A stretch of 64,000 nucleotides of DNA from Streptomyces sp. NRRL WC-3626 (GTDB taxonomy: Bacteria > Actinomycetota > Actinomycetes > Streptomycetales > Streptomycetaceae). The notes under the pieces are model-generated. The model had not been told where the DNA came from. It did not search any database and saw only the letters and a list, made by a program, of their open reading frames with translations. Location of the stretch: positions 124,001-188,000 of the forward strand of contig NZ_JOCA01000023.1 of NCBI RefSeq assembly GCF_000718785.1. The letters are read 5' to 3'. Numbering within the stretch: the stretch's first letter is position 1; each line of letters begins with the position of its first letter. Made by a program: the position numbers and the translations under genes. Below, piece by piece: positions 1 through 11,529 of this stretch.

Positions 1-86
1 GCACGTTCCCATCCCTGTCAGAGCCGCTGTAGTCATCGCAGAACTCGTCACTCCGGTGTGTCAGCGCCGTCGCTAGGAGGAGATCC

Positions 87-1394
87 ATGGGCACTTACGG
101 TTCGTTGCGCAGGAAGGCGGTCGCGACAGTCGCGGCCGCCGGCGCGCTGGCACTGGTCGTCGGCTGCAGCGGCGGTGACGACTCGGCCACCGGCGGTGGC
201 AAGAAGGACGGCAAGGTCACCATCACCATGGGCCTGTACGGCGTCATGGGCCTGAAGGAGACGGGCCTCCTGGAGCAGTACGAGAAGGAGAACCCGAATG
301 TCGAGATCAAGGCCGACATCGCCGGTGACGAGCAGACGTACTACACCGCGCTGCAGACCCACCTCGCCGCCGGCAACGGTCTGAAGGACATCCAGGGCAT
401 CGAGATCGGCCGGGCCAAGGAGATCACCGAGACCCAGGCGGACAAGTTCGCCGACTTCGCCGACATGGCCGGCACCGACCACTTCCTGCCCTGGAAGGAG
501 TCCCAGATCAGCACCGCGGACGGCAAGGTGCTCGGTCTGGGCACCGACATCGGCCCCATGGCGGTCTGTTACCGCAAGGACTACTTCGAGCAGGCCGGCC
601 TGCCCACCGACCGTGAGGAGGTGGGCAAGCTCTGGGAGGGCGACTGGAGCAAGTACGTCGAGGTCGGCCGCACCTTCAAGAAGGACTTCAAGGGCGACAA
701 GGTCGCGTTCACCGACTCGGCCAGCGGTCTGTTCAACGCCATGGTCTACGGCTACCCCGAGCAGTACTACGACGAGAAGGGGGAGCTGATCTACGACAAG
801 AACCCGGCCGTGAAGGAGGCCTGGGGCCTGGCCTCGGACGCCGCCGAGGACGGGCTGACCGCCAAGCTCCGCCAGTTCCAGCCGGGTTGGGACCCCGGTC
901 TGGCCAACGGCACCTTCGCGACCGCCGTCTGCCCGGCCTGGATGCTCAGCCACATCAGCGAGAAGGCCGGTGACGCCAACAAGGGCAAGTGGGACGTGGC
1001 CCGGGCACCCAAGGGCGCCAACTGGGGCGGCTCCTTCCTCGGTGTCGTCGAGCAGAGCCCGGTGAAGGAGGAGGCCAAGAAGCTCGTCGCCTGGCTGACC
1101 GCGCCGGAACAGCAGGCCCACATCTTCAAGGAGATCGGCAACATCCCGTCCTCCAAGGAGGCGTTGGAGAACCCGGATGTGAAGAACGCCACGTCGGAGT
1201 ACTTCGACAACGCCCCGATCGGCCAGATCTTCGGTGCCGCCGCGCAGGAGATCCCGGACAAGCAGGTCCTCGGCCGCAAGGACGGCACGATCAAGGACAC
1301 CTTCTCCCAGGGCCTGGCCCTGGTCGAGCAGGGCACCGCGCGTGACAAGGCGTGGAAGACCACCACGGAGCGCATCGAGAAGGCCGTCGGCTGA
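87..1394 (+). CDS. cebE: Cello-oligosaccharide-binding lipoprotein of an ABC transporter (CebE-like)
   Basis: Extracellular solute-binding lipoprotein of 435 residues that would capture cellobiose or cellotriose outside the cell and hand it to the CebFG permease. The N-terminus has a basic start (MGTYGSLRRK), a hydrophobic stretch and a lipobox VVGC near residue 27, followed by a Gly/Ser/Asp linker, all typical of a lipid-anchored binding protein. AGGAGG lies just upstream of the ATG at 87. It is the first gene of a four-gene set (binding protein, two permeases, GH1 beta-glucosidase), which is the cebEFG-bglC order known in Streptomyces. No CebR box is present in the 86 bases before it, so the operator is presumably off the window. 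The ATPase is not encoded here, as expected if the shared MsiK is used. The cellobiose assignment rests on gene order and resemblance rather than on ligand residues. Confidence 0.85.
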   Translation: MGTYGSLRRKAVATVAAAGALALVVGCSGGDDSATGGGKKDGKVTITMGLYGVMGLKETGLLEQYEKENPNVEIKADIAGDEQTYYTALQTHLAAGNGLKDIQGIEIGRAKEITETQADKFADFADMAGTDHFLPWKESQISTADGKVLGLGTDIGPMAVCYRKDYFEQAGLPTDREEVGKLWEGDWSKYVEVGRTFKKDFKGDKVAFTDSASGLFNAMVYGYPEQYYDEKGELIYDKNPAVKEAWGLASDAAEDGLTAKLRQFQPGWDPGLANGTFATAVCPAWMLSHISEKAGDANKGKWDVARAPKGANWGGSFLGVVEQSPVKEEAKKLVAWLTAPEQQAHIFKEIGNIPSSKEALENPDVKNATSEYFDNAPIGQIFGAAAQEIPDKQVLGRKDGTIKDTFSQGLALVEQGTARDKAWKTTTERIEKAVG

Positions 1395-1536
1395 CCCGAC
1401 GTCTCTCCCGCGGCCACCCCGGCCCGCCGGGCCCTGTCACCGGACTCCCGCCTGCCACGCGAGTCCGGTGACGGGGCAGCACGCCGACGGGCCCGGGGCC
1501 CGGCTCACACATCCGTATCCAGGAAGGAAAAGTCCG

Positions 1537-2523
1537 GTGGCCACCTCCACCACCAAGGCCCTGACCGGCGAGGAGCCGCCGGGCACCACGGGCGACGGGA
1601 ACACCCCCCGCCGGCGCGGCGCCCTGCTGCACCGGCTGGACGTCAAGGGCGCCCCGTACGCGTTCGTCGCGCCGTTCTTCGTCGTCTTCGCCGCGTTCAG
1701 CTTCTACCCCCTCGTCTACACGTCGTGGATCTCCCTGCACGACGTGGAACTGGCCACCCTCGACGTCATGGAGTGGGTGGCGTTCGACAACTACGTCGAA
1801 CTCTGGGGCGATTCACGGTTCTGGAACGCACTGCAGAACACCATCACCATCGGCGTCATCTCCACGGTGCCGCAGCTGATGATGGCACTCGGCCTGGCCC
1901 ACCTGCTCAACTACCGCATGCGCGCCTCGCTGTTCTTCCGCGTGGCCTCGCTGGTCCCCTACGCCACCTCGGTCGCCGCCGCCGCGCTCGTCTTCACCAT
2001 GATCTTCGAGCGTGACTTCGGCATGATCAACTGGGCGCTCGGCTCGGTCGGCATCGACCCGGTGGACTGGGAGGCCGACAAGTGGCCCGCCCAGGCGGCC
2101 ATCTCCACCATCGTCATCTGGCGCTGGACCGGCTACAACGCGCTGCTCTACCTGGCCGCCATGCAGGCCATTCCCGCCGAGCGGTACGAGGCCGCGTCCC
2201 TCGACGGGGCGTCCCGGTGGAAGCAGTTCACCCATGTCACCGTGCCCGGTATCCGCTCCACCATCGTCTTCACCATCGTGCTCTCCACGATCGGCGCCAC
2301 CCAGCTGTTCGGCGAGCCGCTGATCTTCGGACAGGGCCCCAACGGAGTCACCGGCGGCGCCGACAACCAGTACCAGACGCTGGGCCTGCTGCTGTACGAG
2401 GAGGGCTGGAAGAACTACCAGATGGGCCGTTCGGCCACCGTCGCCTGGGCGATGTTCATGCTGCTCGTCCTCGCCTTCGTGGCGCAGCACCTGATCAAGC
2501 GCCTGCGTTCCCGTACGTCCTGA
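1537..2523 (+). CDS. cebF: Sugar ABC transporter permease (CebF-like)
   Basis: Inner-membrane permease of 328 residues, MalF/UgpA type, forming the channel with the next gene. I chose the GTG at 1537 because AGGAAGG lies about 10 bases upstream and the reading frame before it has no protein-like sequence. After a hydrophilic N-terminus the protein has six or so hydrophobic segments, beginning with one near residue 42 (YAFVAPFFVVFAAF). The EAA loop of sugar permeases is visible as EAASLDGASRWKQF, the site that contacts the ATPase. It lies 142 bases after the binding protein and 12 bases before the partner permease. Confidence 0.88.
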   Translation: MATSTTKALTGEEPPGTTGDGNTPRRRGALLHRLDVKGAPYAFVAPFFVVFAAFSFYPLVYTSWISLHDVELATLDVMEWVAFDNYVELWGDSRFWNALQNTITIGVISTVPQLMMALGLAHLLNYRMRASLFFRVASLVPYATSVAAAALVFTMIFERDFGMINWALGSVGIDPVDWEADKWPAQAAISTIVIWRWTGYNALLYLAAMQAIPAERYEAASLDGASRWKQFTHVTVPGIRSTIVFTIVLSTIGATQLFGEPLIFGQGPNGVTGGADNQYQTLGLLLYEEGWKNYQMGRSATVAWAMFMLLVLAFVAQHLIKRLRSRTS

Positions 2524-2535
2524 CCTGGAGCCATC

Positions 2536-3456
2536 ATGACCACTCACAGCCTCCCGGTCCGGACGGAGACACCGGCCCGGACCCCTGTCGAGAAGCCGGC
2601 CCGCGGCGGCCGGCGGCTGCTGCGCCCGGGCGCCGGCCGCCAGCACCACGCCGGCCCGCTCGCCTACGTCCTGCTCGTCGTCATGGCGGTGCTGTCGATC
2701 TTCCCGCTGTACTGGACGATGGTTGCCGCCTCCACCGACAACACCCGGGTCAGCCAGACCCCGCCGCCGTTCCTGCCGGGGCCGAACCTGTTCAGCAACC
2801 TCGCCCGCGCCTGGGACGAGGCCGCGATGGGCAAGGCCATGGTCAACAGCCTGATCGTGGCCGGCGTGATCGCCCTGTCCACGGTGATGTTCGCGACGCT
2901 GGCCGGATTCGCCTTCGCCAAACTGCGGTTCAAGGGACGCAACGTCCTGCTGATGCTGGTGATCGGCACCATGATGGTGCCGCCGCAGCTCGGCGTCGTA
3001 CCGCTGTTCATGATGATGTCCGAGCTGGGCTGGTCGCAGCAGCTGCCGGCCGTCATCTTCCCCACCCTGGTGAGCGCCGTCGGCGTGTTCTTCATGCGGC
3101 AGTACCTGTCCGAGGCGCTGCCCGACGAACTCGTCGAGGCCGGCCGCGTGGACGGGGCGCATTCGCTGCGGATCTTCTGGAGCATCGTGCTGCCCATCGC
3201 ACGGCCCGCGATGGCCGTGCTGTTCATGATCACGTTCGTGCACGCGTGGAACGACTTCTTCTGGCCGTTCGTGGTGCTCGACATGACCAACCCGACGGTC
3301 CCCGTCGCCCTCACCCAGCTCAGCGCGGGCTATGTCCGCGACCAGTCGCTGATCATGGCGGGCGCGCTGCTCGGCACGCTGCCGCTGCTGGCGATGTTCA
3401 TCGTCTTCGGCCGCCAGATCGTCAGCGGCATCATGGCGGGCGCCGTCAAGGGCTGA
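2536..3456 (+). CDS. cebG: Sugar ABC transporter permease (CebG-like)
   Basis: Second membrane subunit, MalG type, 306 residues. A basic Arg/Gly-rich N-terminal tail of about 40 residues precedes the first transmembrane segment (LAYVLLVVMAVLSIFPLYW). The EAA motif reads EAGRVDGAHSLRIFW, which is the ATPase-docking loop. The ATG at 2536 follows the CebF stop by 12 bases with GGAG in front, so the two permeases are probably translated together. It is followed after 60 bases by the cytoplasmic beta-glucosidase. Confidence 0.88.
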   Translation: MTTHSLPVRTETPARTPVEKPARGGRRLLRPGAGRQHHAGPLAYVLLVVMAVLSIFPLYWTMVAASTDNTRVSQTPPPFLPGPNLFSNLARAWDEAAMGKAMVNSLIVAGVIALSTVMFATLAGFAFAKLRFKGRNVLLMLVIGTMMVPPQLGVVPLFMMMSELGWSQQLPAVIFPTLVSAVGVFFMRQYLSEALPDELVEAGRVDGAHSLRIFWSIVLPIARPAMAVLFMITFVHAWNDFFWPFVVLDMTNPTVPVALTQLSAGYVRDQSLIMAGALLGTLPLLAMFIVFGRQIVSGIMAGAVKG

Positions 3457-4953
<1,497 letters not shown>

Positions 4954-4961
4954 CGGAACGC

Positions 4962-4994
4962 GCGCGGTGGCGCACCCCGGGTGTGCCACCGCGC
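4962..4994 (+). terminator. Hairpin after bglC
   Basis: Inverted repeat with 10-bp arms GCGCGGTGGC and GCCACCGCGC, nine bases after the bglC stop, with some further pairing in the loop. No T-tract follows, as is common for actinobacterial terminators. Confidence 0.55.
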
Positions 4995-5099
4995 ACAGGA
5001 CGGCCTGAAGCACGGCCGATACGGCGACGCGACGCGATGTGGTGGTCGCCCGAAACATTCGGCACCGCGCGCCCGGCCTCCCCGCCGACGCGGTGCCGT

Positions 5100-5137
5100 A
5101 CGCCGGGCCGGCCGCACTCGCGCGGCCGGCCCGGCGT
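5100..5137. terminator. Bidirectional hairpin between bglC and the LacI gene
   Basis: Near-perfect stem (arms CGCCGGGCCGGCCGC and GCGGCCGGCCCGGCG) with a short loop, ending directly at the stop codon of the minus-strand LacI gene. It sits between convergent genes and could stop transcription from both sides. Confidence 0.6.
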
Positions 5138-6160
5138 TCACGTCTTCCGGGGAGCGGCCGTGCTCTGCCGTACCACCAGTCGGGTCGCCAGTTCGATGCG
5201 CTGGGCCGCGGTACCGGGGTCGTCCGGGCGCAGCAGCATCCGGGCGGCCTCCTCGGCCATGCTGCGCAGCGGCTGGTGGACCGTGGTGAGCGGCGGACTC
5301 GACCACTGCGCCAGCGGTACGTCGTCGTAGCCCACCACCGACAGGTCCTCCGGCACCCGCAGCCCCTTGACACGGGCCGCCTCCAGTACGCCGAGCGCCT
5401 GGAGGTCGCTGCCGGCGAAGACCGCGGTGGGCCGGTCCGGCCCGTCCAGCAGGTCCATGGCGTGCTCGAAGCCGCCCTGTACATGGAAGTCGCCGTAGCG
5501 TGTCAGCCGCGGGTCGGCCTCCAGCCCCGCCATCGCCATGGCCGAGCGGTAGCCGTCGAGGCGCGCCAGCGAGCACAGCATGTCCTCGGGCCCGGTGATG
5601 ATGGCGACCCGCTCGTGCCCCTGGTCGGTGAGATGGCGGGTGGCGGCCAGACCGCCGGCCCAGTTCGCGGAGCCGACCGAGGGCACGTCCGGGTCGGGGT
5701 CCCCCGCCGGGTCGATGACGACGAACGGGATGACCGCCGCCCGCAGTCGGCGCTTGACGTCCTCCGGCAGCGTGGAGAAGACCAGCACGACACCCAGCGG
5801 ACGGCGCTGCAGCACGCCCGGGAGCCAGTCCGCCGCAGGCGCGTGCCGGGTGCCGCTCTCGGTGAGCACCACCGTCGCGCGGTTCTCCTTCGCGACGTTC
5901 TCCACGCCCCTGATCAGCTCCATCGCCCAGATGCTCTCCAGTTCGTGGAACACGAGCTCGATGAGCGGGGAGCGGGACGCCGGCTGGCTGCGCCGGCGAT
6001 AGCCGTGGAGCTCGAGGAGCCGCTCCACCTTGGCCCGGGTCGCGCGGGAGACATCCGAACGGCCGTTGAGGACCTTCGAAACTGTCGGCATCGAAACACC
6101 GGCCTCTTTCGCGACCGCGGCCAGGGTTACTCTGCCGCCCGCCTCGTTGTCTTCGTGCAT
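5138..6160 (-). CDS. bxlR: LacI-family transcriptional repressor (BxlR-like)
   Basis: DNA-binding repressor of 340 residues. The N-terminal LacI helix-turn-helix is clear ([23 protein letters not shown]), followed by the hinge helix and a periplasmic-binding-protein-like sugar-sensing domain containing [10 protein letters not shown] near the C-terminus. I took the ATG at 6160; a longer reading frame to 6232 would run over the divergent promoter. It is transcribed away from the second sugar operon (starts 6300) across 139 bases that contain a palindromic operator, so it most likely represses that operon and is relieved by the imported sugar. The alternative that it is the CebR of the first operon is less likely because no CebR box is near it. 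The symbol is by synteny with the xylobiose cluster. Confidence 0.8.
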   Translation of the reverse strand: MHEDNEAGGRVTLAAVAKEAGVSMPTVSKVLNGRSDVSRATRAKVERLLELHGYRRRSQPASRSPLIELVFHELESIWAMELIRGVENVAKENRATVVLTESGTRHAPAADWLPGVLQRRPLGVVLVFSTLPEDVKRRLRAAVIPFVVIDPAGDPDPDVPSVGSANWAGGLAATRHLTDQGHERVAIITGPEDMLCSLARLDGYRSAMAMAGLEADPRLTRYGDFHVQGGFEHAMDLLDGPDRPTAVFAGSDLQALGVLEAARVKGLRVPEDLSVVGYDDVPLAQWSSPPLTTVHQPLRSMAEEAARMLLRPDDPGTAAQRIELATRLVVRQSTAAPRKT

Positions 6161-6219
6161 ACCCGCAGGATAGGGCACCGCTTGCTCGGTAACGGTTTGG
6201 GTGAGTACCGCTCCGACCG

Positions 6220-6288
6220 TTGACCGAAACACGGGTCTGACCTACTGTCCCACGGCATGGACTTTCGGTGATGATGCCGAAACTTTCG
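6220..6288 (+). promoter_or_regulatory. Promoter and palindromic operator of the second sugar operon
   Basis: A -35/-10 pair is readable: TTGACC (6220-6225), 17-base spacer, TACTGT (6243-6248). Downstream, at 6278-6288, is the perfect 11-bp palindrome CGAAACTTTCG, which ends at the ribosome-binding site GAAAGG (6288-6293). A related ACTTTCGG / CCGAAACT pair at 6261-6283 surrounds it. This palindrome type resembles the operator I recall upstream of Streptomyces xylanase/xylobiose genes; assignment to BxlR is inference. Confidence 0.65.
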
Positions 6289-6299
6289 AAAGGCGAACG

Positions 6300-7604
6300 A
6301 TGAAGACACGTGCGCGCTTGCCCAGACTGGTCGCCACCGGTGCGACGCTCGCCCTGGCACTGAGCCTCTCGGCCTGCGGTGACGGAAACGGCGGGGCGTC
6401 GGGGGACGACGGCAAGATCCATGTCCTGGTCTACGGGGACGCCACCAACAAGGTGGAGAAGAAGATCGTCGACACGTTCAACAAGACGTCCGACGTCAAG
6501 GTCGTCCTCGACACCATTCCCGGTGCCGACTACCAGCAGAAGCTGCAGACGATCATCAACACCCCGCAGGCCCCGGACGTCTTCTTCAACTGGGGCGGCG
6601 GCAGCATCAAGCCGTTCGTCAAGGCCGACCTGCTGCTGCCGCTCGACGACTTCATCAAGAAGAACCCGGAGCTGGAGAACAAGTTCCTGCCGTCCGTCTT
6701 CAACAACGCCGTGGTCGACGGCAAGCCGTACGGCATACCGATGCGCGGCACCCAGCCGGTCCTGCTCTTCCACAACAAGAAGGTCCTCAAGGACGCCGGC
6801 GTGCAGCCGCCGAAGACCTGGGACGAACTGCTCGACGCTGTCGGCAAGCTGAAGGACAAGGGTGTCACGCCGATCGCGCTCGGAGGCGGCGACGTCTGGC
6901 CCACGCAGATGTGGTTCCAGTACCTCTACGACCGTATCGCGGGACCGGGCCTGTTCGAGAAGGCCGTCGGCGGCGACAAGAGCGCCTGGGAGAGCGCCGA
7001 CAGCAAGAAGGCCCTCGGCATGATCAGGGACCTCGTCGACAGCGGTGCCTTCGGCAAGAACTACGACTCCGTCAAGTACACCAACGGCGGCTCGGTGCAG
7101 CTGGTGGCCGCGGGCAAGGCCGGCTTCGAGCTCATGGGCTCCTGGTACTACTCCCAGCAGCTCACGGACCACCCGGAGTTCGCCGAGACGGGCCTCGGCT
7201 ACACCGCCTTCCCCGCCGTCGAGGGCGGCAAGGGTGACGCGGCGAACGTTGCGGGCAACACCAACAACTACTACTCGGTGATGAAGAAGACCAAGCACCC
7301 CGAGGCCGTCGCCGAGTTCCTGAAGCTCATGTACTCGGACGACTTCGTCAAGTCGCAGCTGGACATCGGCAACCTGACGACCACGACCAACACCGACGGG
7401 TTCATCGACGGCTCGGCCACCCCCGAGTACTCGCGCTTCCAGTACGACCTCGTCGCCGACGCCCCCTCGTTCCAGCTGTCGTGGGACCAGGCGTACCCGC
7501 AGAAGGCGAGCTCGGACATGCACAAGGCCATCCAGCAGTTCTTCAACGGACAGCTCGACGCGGACGGCTTCATCAAGGCCATGCAGGCCCTCCCCACCGA
7601 GTGA
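6300..7604 (+). CDS. bxlE: Sugar-binding lipoprotein of an ABC transporter (BxlE-like)
   Basis: Solute-binding lipoprotein of 434 residues. The ATG at 6300 has GAAAGG six bases upstream and begins a classical lipoprotein signal (MKTRARLPRL, hydrophobic core, LSAC lipobox near residue 24). The mature part shows the maltose/oligosaccharide-binding pattern, for example VDTFNKTSDVKV and LLFHNKKVLKDAG. It leads a second operon of binding protein, two permeases and a GH3 glycosidase, controlled by the divergent LacI gene. That arrangement matches the xylobiose (bxl) cluster of streptomycetes, so xylobiose is the likely ligand; another beta-linked disaccharide is possible. Confidence 0.8.
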   Translation: MKTRARLPRLVATGATLALALSLSACGDGNGGASGDDGKIHVLVYGDATNKVEKKIVDTFNKTSDVKVVLDTIPGADYQQKLQTIINTPQAPDVFFNWGGGSIKPFVKADLLLPLDDFIKKNPELENKFLPSVFNNAVVDGKPYGIPMRGTQPVLLFHNKKVLKDAGVQPPKTWDELLDAVGKLKDKGVTPIALGGGDVWPTQMWFQYLYDRIAGPGLFEKAVGGDKSAWESADSKKALGMIRDLVDSGAFGKNYDSVKYTNGGSVQLVAAGKAGFELMGSWYYSQQLTDHPEFAETGLGYTAFPAVEGGKGDAANVAGNTNNYYSVMKKTKHPEAVAEFLKLMYSDDFVKSQLDIGNLTTTTNTDGFIDGSATPEYSRFQYDLVADAPSFQLSWDQAYPQKASSDMHKAIQQFFNGQLDADGFIKAMQALPTE

Positions 7605-7614
7605 CGAACGGCTC

Positions 7615-8571
7615 ATGACCACACAGATCACGAGCGCCCGGCCCGCCGCCGGCCCCCGCAAGGGGCCCCGGCGGCGGCCGGCCGCACCGTCCGCAACGAC
7701 GGTGGGCCGCCCCGGCTTCGCCTGGGCACTGCCCGCCGCAGTGTTCTTCGCCCTGTTCGCGATCGTCCCGCTGATCATGGTGGCGGTGCTGTCCTTCATG
7801 ACCTGGGACGGGCTCAGCTCGCCGCAGTTCGTCGGCATGGACAACTGGTCGCGACTGGCGGACGACCCGGTGATGCTCAAGAGCATCTGGCTGACCCTGC
7901 TCCTGACCGTGCTCGGCGTGGTCATCCAGACCCCGCTGAGCATCGTGCTCGGCGTCTGGGCGGCCGGCCACCAGCGCAACCGGGCCGTCCTCTCCGTCAT
8001 CTACTTCATCCCGCTGCTGCTGTCCGCCACGGCCGTCTCCGTGCTCTGGCGGGCGCTGCTCGACCCGAACTTCGGCATCCCGGCCGAGGCCACCTGGCTC
8101 TTCGGCGACGGCAACCTGTTCGGCGAACAGGCCACCGCCATCGGCGTCCTGGCGTTCGTCAGTACCTGGCAGTTCACCCCGTTCCACACCCTGATCTACC
8201 AGGGCGCCGCCCGCGCGGTCCCCCGAGTGCTCTACCAGGCCGCGGAGATCGACGGAGCGGGCCGCTACCGCCAGTTCTTCCACATCACCCTGCCGCAGCT
8301 GCGCAACGCGATGATCACCTCGATGATCCTGATGATCGTCGGCGGTCTGACCACCTTCGAGACCGTCCTCATCCTGACCCAGGGCGGCCCCGGCACCGAC
8401 ACCACCATCAGCGCCTACTACATGTACGACAAGGCGTTCAGGGGCTTCGACTACGGCACCGGCTCCGCGATCGCCCTGGCCCTGGTGGTCGCGTCCACGA
8501 TCATCTCGCTGATCGTCGTCCGGGTCTCCGGCTACGACAAGATGCGCAGCTCCATGGAGGGTGTGTCATGA
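7615..8571 (+). CDS. bxlF: Sugar ABC transporter permease (BxlF-like)
   Basis: MalF-type inner-membrane permease of 318 residues. A basic N-terminal tail precedes the first hydrophobic helix (FAWALPAAVFFALFAIVPL). The ATPase-contact loop reads QAAEIDGAGRYRQFF. It starts 10 bases after the binding-protein stop and its stop overlaps the start of the partner permease (ATGA), so the pair should be co-translated. No ATPase gene is nearby. Confidence 0.88.
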   Translation: MTTQITSARPAAGPRKGPRRRPAAPSATTVGRPGFAWALPAAVFFALFAIVPLIMVAVLSFMTWDGLSSPQFVGMDNWSRLADDPVMLKSIWLTLLLTVLGVVIQTPLSIVLGVWAAGHQRNRAVLSVIYFIPLLLSATAVSVLWRALLDPNFGIPAEATWLFGDGNLFGEQATAIGVLAFVSTWQFTPFHTLIYQGAARAVPRVLYQAAEIDGAGRYRQFFHITLPQLRNAMITSMILMIVGGLTTFETVLILTQGGPGTDTTISAYYMYDKAFRGFDYGTGSAIALALVVASTIISLIVVRVSGYDKMRSSMEGVS

Positions 8572-9386
8572 GGCGCCGACCGAACTACGTGGCCGGCGCC
8601 GGCTCGCTCGTCTGGCTCTTCCTCGTCGGCCTGCCGCTGTACGTGATGCTCGCCGCGACGCTGCGCACCCGCCAGGACTACGCCGAGAACGGCCCGGTCT
8701 CCCTGCCGGACACCTTCACCCTGGACAACTACAGCCGCGCCTTCGACTCCGGCTTCGGGCAGTACTTCTTCAACACCCTCGTCGTCACCGCCTGCGTGAT
8801 CGGCATCGTGCTGCTGCTGGTCCCGCCGCTCGCCTACGCGATCGTCCGCAGCCGCGGCCGTACCACCTCGGCGATCTTCCGGCTGTTCCTGCTCGGACTC
8901 GCCATCCCCGCCCAGGCCGTCATCGTGCCGATGTTCTACCTGATCAGCGAGGCCGGCCTGTACGACAACCTGCTGGGCGTCATCCTGCCCACGGCCGCGT
9001 TCTGCCTGCCCATGTCGGCGCTGATCCTCAGCGGCGCCATGCGCGACATCTCCCCGGAGCTGTACGAGGCCATGGCCATGGACGGCGCGTCCCCGCGCCG
9101 GATGTTCTTCCAGCTCGTACTGCCGCTGTCCCGCGGCGGAGTGTCCACCATCGTGGTCTTCTCCGCGCTCCAGGCGTGGAACGGCTTCCTGTTCCCGCTG
9201 GTCCTGACCCAGTCCGACTCCACCAAGGTGGTCACCCTGGGTCTGTACAACTTCCAGACCGCGCACGGCATCGACATTCCCGGTCTGCTGGGAGCCGTGG
9301 TGCTGTCCATGGTGCCCATCCTGCTCGTCTACCTGTTCGCCCGTCGCGCCCTGGTCCAGGGTCTGATGGGCGTCGGAGGAAAGTGA
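8568..9386 (+). CDS. bxlG: Sugar ABC transporter permease (BxlG-like)
   Basis: MalG-type permease of 272 residues, overlapping the upstream permease by four bases. The EAA loop is EAMAMDGASPRRMFF. The start ATG at 8568 has GGAGGG upstream inside the previous gene. Its TGA overlaps the GTG start of the GH3 gene (GTGA), continuing the coupled operon. Confidence 0.88.
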   Translation: MRRRPNYVAGAGSLVWLFLVGLPLYVMLAATLRTRQDYAENGPVSLPDTFTLDNYSRAFDSGFGQYFFNTLVVTACVIGIVLLLVPPLAYAIVRSRGRTTSAIFRLFLLGLAIPAQAVIVPMFYLISEAGLYDNLLGVILPTAAFCLPMSALILSGAMRDISPELYEAMAMDGASPRRMFFQLVLPLSRGGVSTIVVFSALQAWNGFLFPLVLTQSDSTKVVTLGLYNFQTAHGIDIPGLLGAVVLSMVPILLVYLFARRALVQGLMGVGGK

Positions 9387-11523
9387 CTGCCGACGTGGCC
9401 GTAGAGACCACCCCCGAAATCCCCCTCTGGAACGATCCCGCCCACCCCGTCTCCGCCCGGGTCGACGCGCTCATCGGCGCGATGACCCTCCAGGAGAAGA
9501 TCGCCCAGCTGTACGGCGTATGGGTCGGCGCCTCCGACAAGGGCGGCGAAGTCGCCCCGCACCAGTACGACATGGAGGAGCCCGTCGACCTCGACGCGCT
9601 CCTGCCCAGCGGACTGGGCCAACTCACCCGCCCCTTCGGCACCGTTCCCGTCGACCCCGCCCTCGGCGCGCTCTCCCTCATGCGCACCCAGGCCCGCATC
9701 ACCTCCTCGAACCGGTTCGGCATCCCCGCCCTCGCACACGACGAGTGCCTGGCCGGCTTCGCCGCCTGGGGGGCCACCGCCTACCCCGTCCCGCTGTCCT
9801 GGGGCGCCACCTTCGATCCCGGCACGGTGCGCCGTATGGCCGCCGCCATCGGCCGCGACATGCGCTCCGTCGGCGTCCACCAGGGCCTCGCCCCCGTCCT
9901 CGACGTGGTCCGCGACGCCCGCTGGGGCCGGGTCGAGGAGACCATCGGCGAGGACCCGTACCTCGTCGCCACCATCGGGACGGCCTACGTCCAGGGCCTG
10001 GAGTCCGCCGGGATCGTCGCCACCCTCAAGCACTTCGCCGGCTACTCCGCCTCCCGCGCGGGACGCAAGCCGCCGACTGGGCGGACGCCGCCGGCGCGGC
10101 ACTCCGGGCGGGCGTCGACGTCGAACTGCCCACCGTCAAGACCTTCGGCACACCCCTCGTCGACGCCGTCACCGACGGCCGGGTCCCGGAGGCGGTCGTC
10201 GACCGCGCCGTGCGCCGCGTCCTCGGCCAGAAGGCGATGCTCGGCCTCCTCGACCCGGACTGGAGCCCGGTTCCGCCCGCACTCGACGGCGTCGACCTCG
10301 ACGACCCCGAGGCACTGCGCGGCCGCGTCGACCTGGACCGGCCCGAGAACCGTGAACTCGCCCGCGAGATCGCCGAGAAGGCGGTCGTCCTGCTCACCAA
10401 CGACGGCACCCTGCCGCTCGCCGCGCCGCGCCGTATCGCCCTGGTCGGCCCCAACGCCGCCGAGGCGACGGCCGTACTGGGCTGCTACTCCTTCCCCCTG
10501 CACGTCGGCGTGCAGCACCCGGAGATCCCGGTCGGCATCGACCTGCCCACCCTGCGCGACACCCTGACCGCCGAGTTCCCCGACGCGGACCTCACGGTCG
10601 CCCGCGGCACCGGCGTCGACGACGGCGACCTCACCCGACTCGGCGAGGCGGTCGACGCGGCCCGGCAGGCAGACATCGTTATCGCCGTACTCGGCGACCG
10701 CGCGGGTCTGTTCGGCCGCGGCACCAGCGGCGAGGGCTGCGACGCCGACTCCCTCGCCCTGCCCGGCGCCCAGCAGCAACTCCTCGACGCGCTGCTCGAC
10801 TCCGGGACACCCGTGGTCACCGTCCTGCTCGCCGGACGGCCGTACGCGCTCGGCCGCGCCGTCACCGAGTCGGCGGCGATCGTGCAGTCCTTCTTCCCCG
10901 GCGCCGAGGGCACCCACGCCATCGCCGGCGTCCTCAGCGGCCGTACGAGCCCCTCCGGCCGGCTCCCGGTCAGTGTGCCGCGCGGTCCGGGCTCCCAGCC
11001 GACCACCTACCTCGGCGCCCGCCTCGCCCAGCTCAGCGACGTGTCCAACATCGACCCGACCCCGGCGTTCGGCTTCGGCCACGGTCTGACGTACACGGGC
11101 TTCGCCTGGAGCGACCTCGCCGTGGACGCGCAAGAGGCGGGCACGGACGGAGAGTTCACGCTCTCTCTGACCGTGCGCAACACCGGGGAACGGACCGGCA
11201 CCGAGGTCGTCCAGCTGTACCTCCACGACCCGGTCGCCTCCGTCGTCCAGCCGGTGCAGCGGCTCGTCGGCTACACCCGGGTGGAGCTGGAGCCGGGTGA
11301 GTCCCGCCGCGTCCGGGTCACCGTCCCGGCCGACGTGGCCTCCTTCACCGGCCGCGACGGCCGGCGGATCGTCGAACCCGGTGACCTGGAGCTCCGCCTC
11401 GCCGCGTCCAGCACCGACGCCCGCCTGACGGCGACGGTCACCCTGACCGGCCCCGAGCGCCGTGTCGACCACACCCGTCGCCTGCACGCGGACTTCACCC
11501 AGGAGCCGGCCACGCGGGACTGA
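9383..11523 (+). pseudogene. bxlA: GH3 beta-xylosidase/glucosidase (BxlA-like), disrupted by internal deletion and frameshift
   Basis: Cytoplasmic family 3 glycosidase remnant. Reading starts at GTG 9383 (GGAGG just upstream) and shows the normal N-terminal barrel, including RWGRVEETIGEDPYL and the KHFAGYSASRAGR substrate-binding segment ending near 10066. The frame then changes. From about 10066 the matching protein continues in another frame (ADWADAAGAALRAGVDVELP) through the alpha/beta sandwich and the FN3-like tail to 11523. About 75-80 residues normally between these two parts are absent, including the catalytic Asp motif (SDW/ADY type). No single full-length product can be made and the nucleophile is gone, so the last step of this operon is probably lost unless another glycosidase replaces it. 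Confidence 0.85.
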
Positions 11524-11529
11524 GCCGGA

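Noticed and set aside
48..1121. Long open frames on the opposite strand of the sugar-binding protein and of most other genes
   Set aside because: High-GC third positions keep antisense frames open; they have no start context and low-complexity Arg/Gly/Val composition.
5138..6160. CebR, repressor of the first operon
   Set aside because: It lies divergent to the second operon with a CGAAACTTTCG operator; no TGGGAGCGCTCCCA box is nearby.
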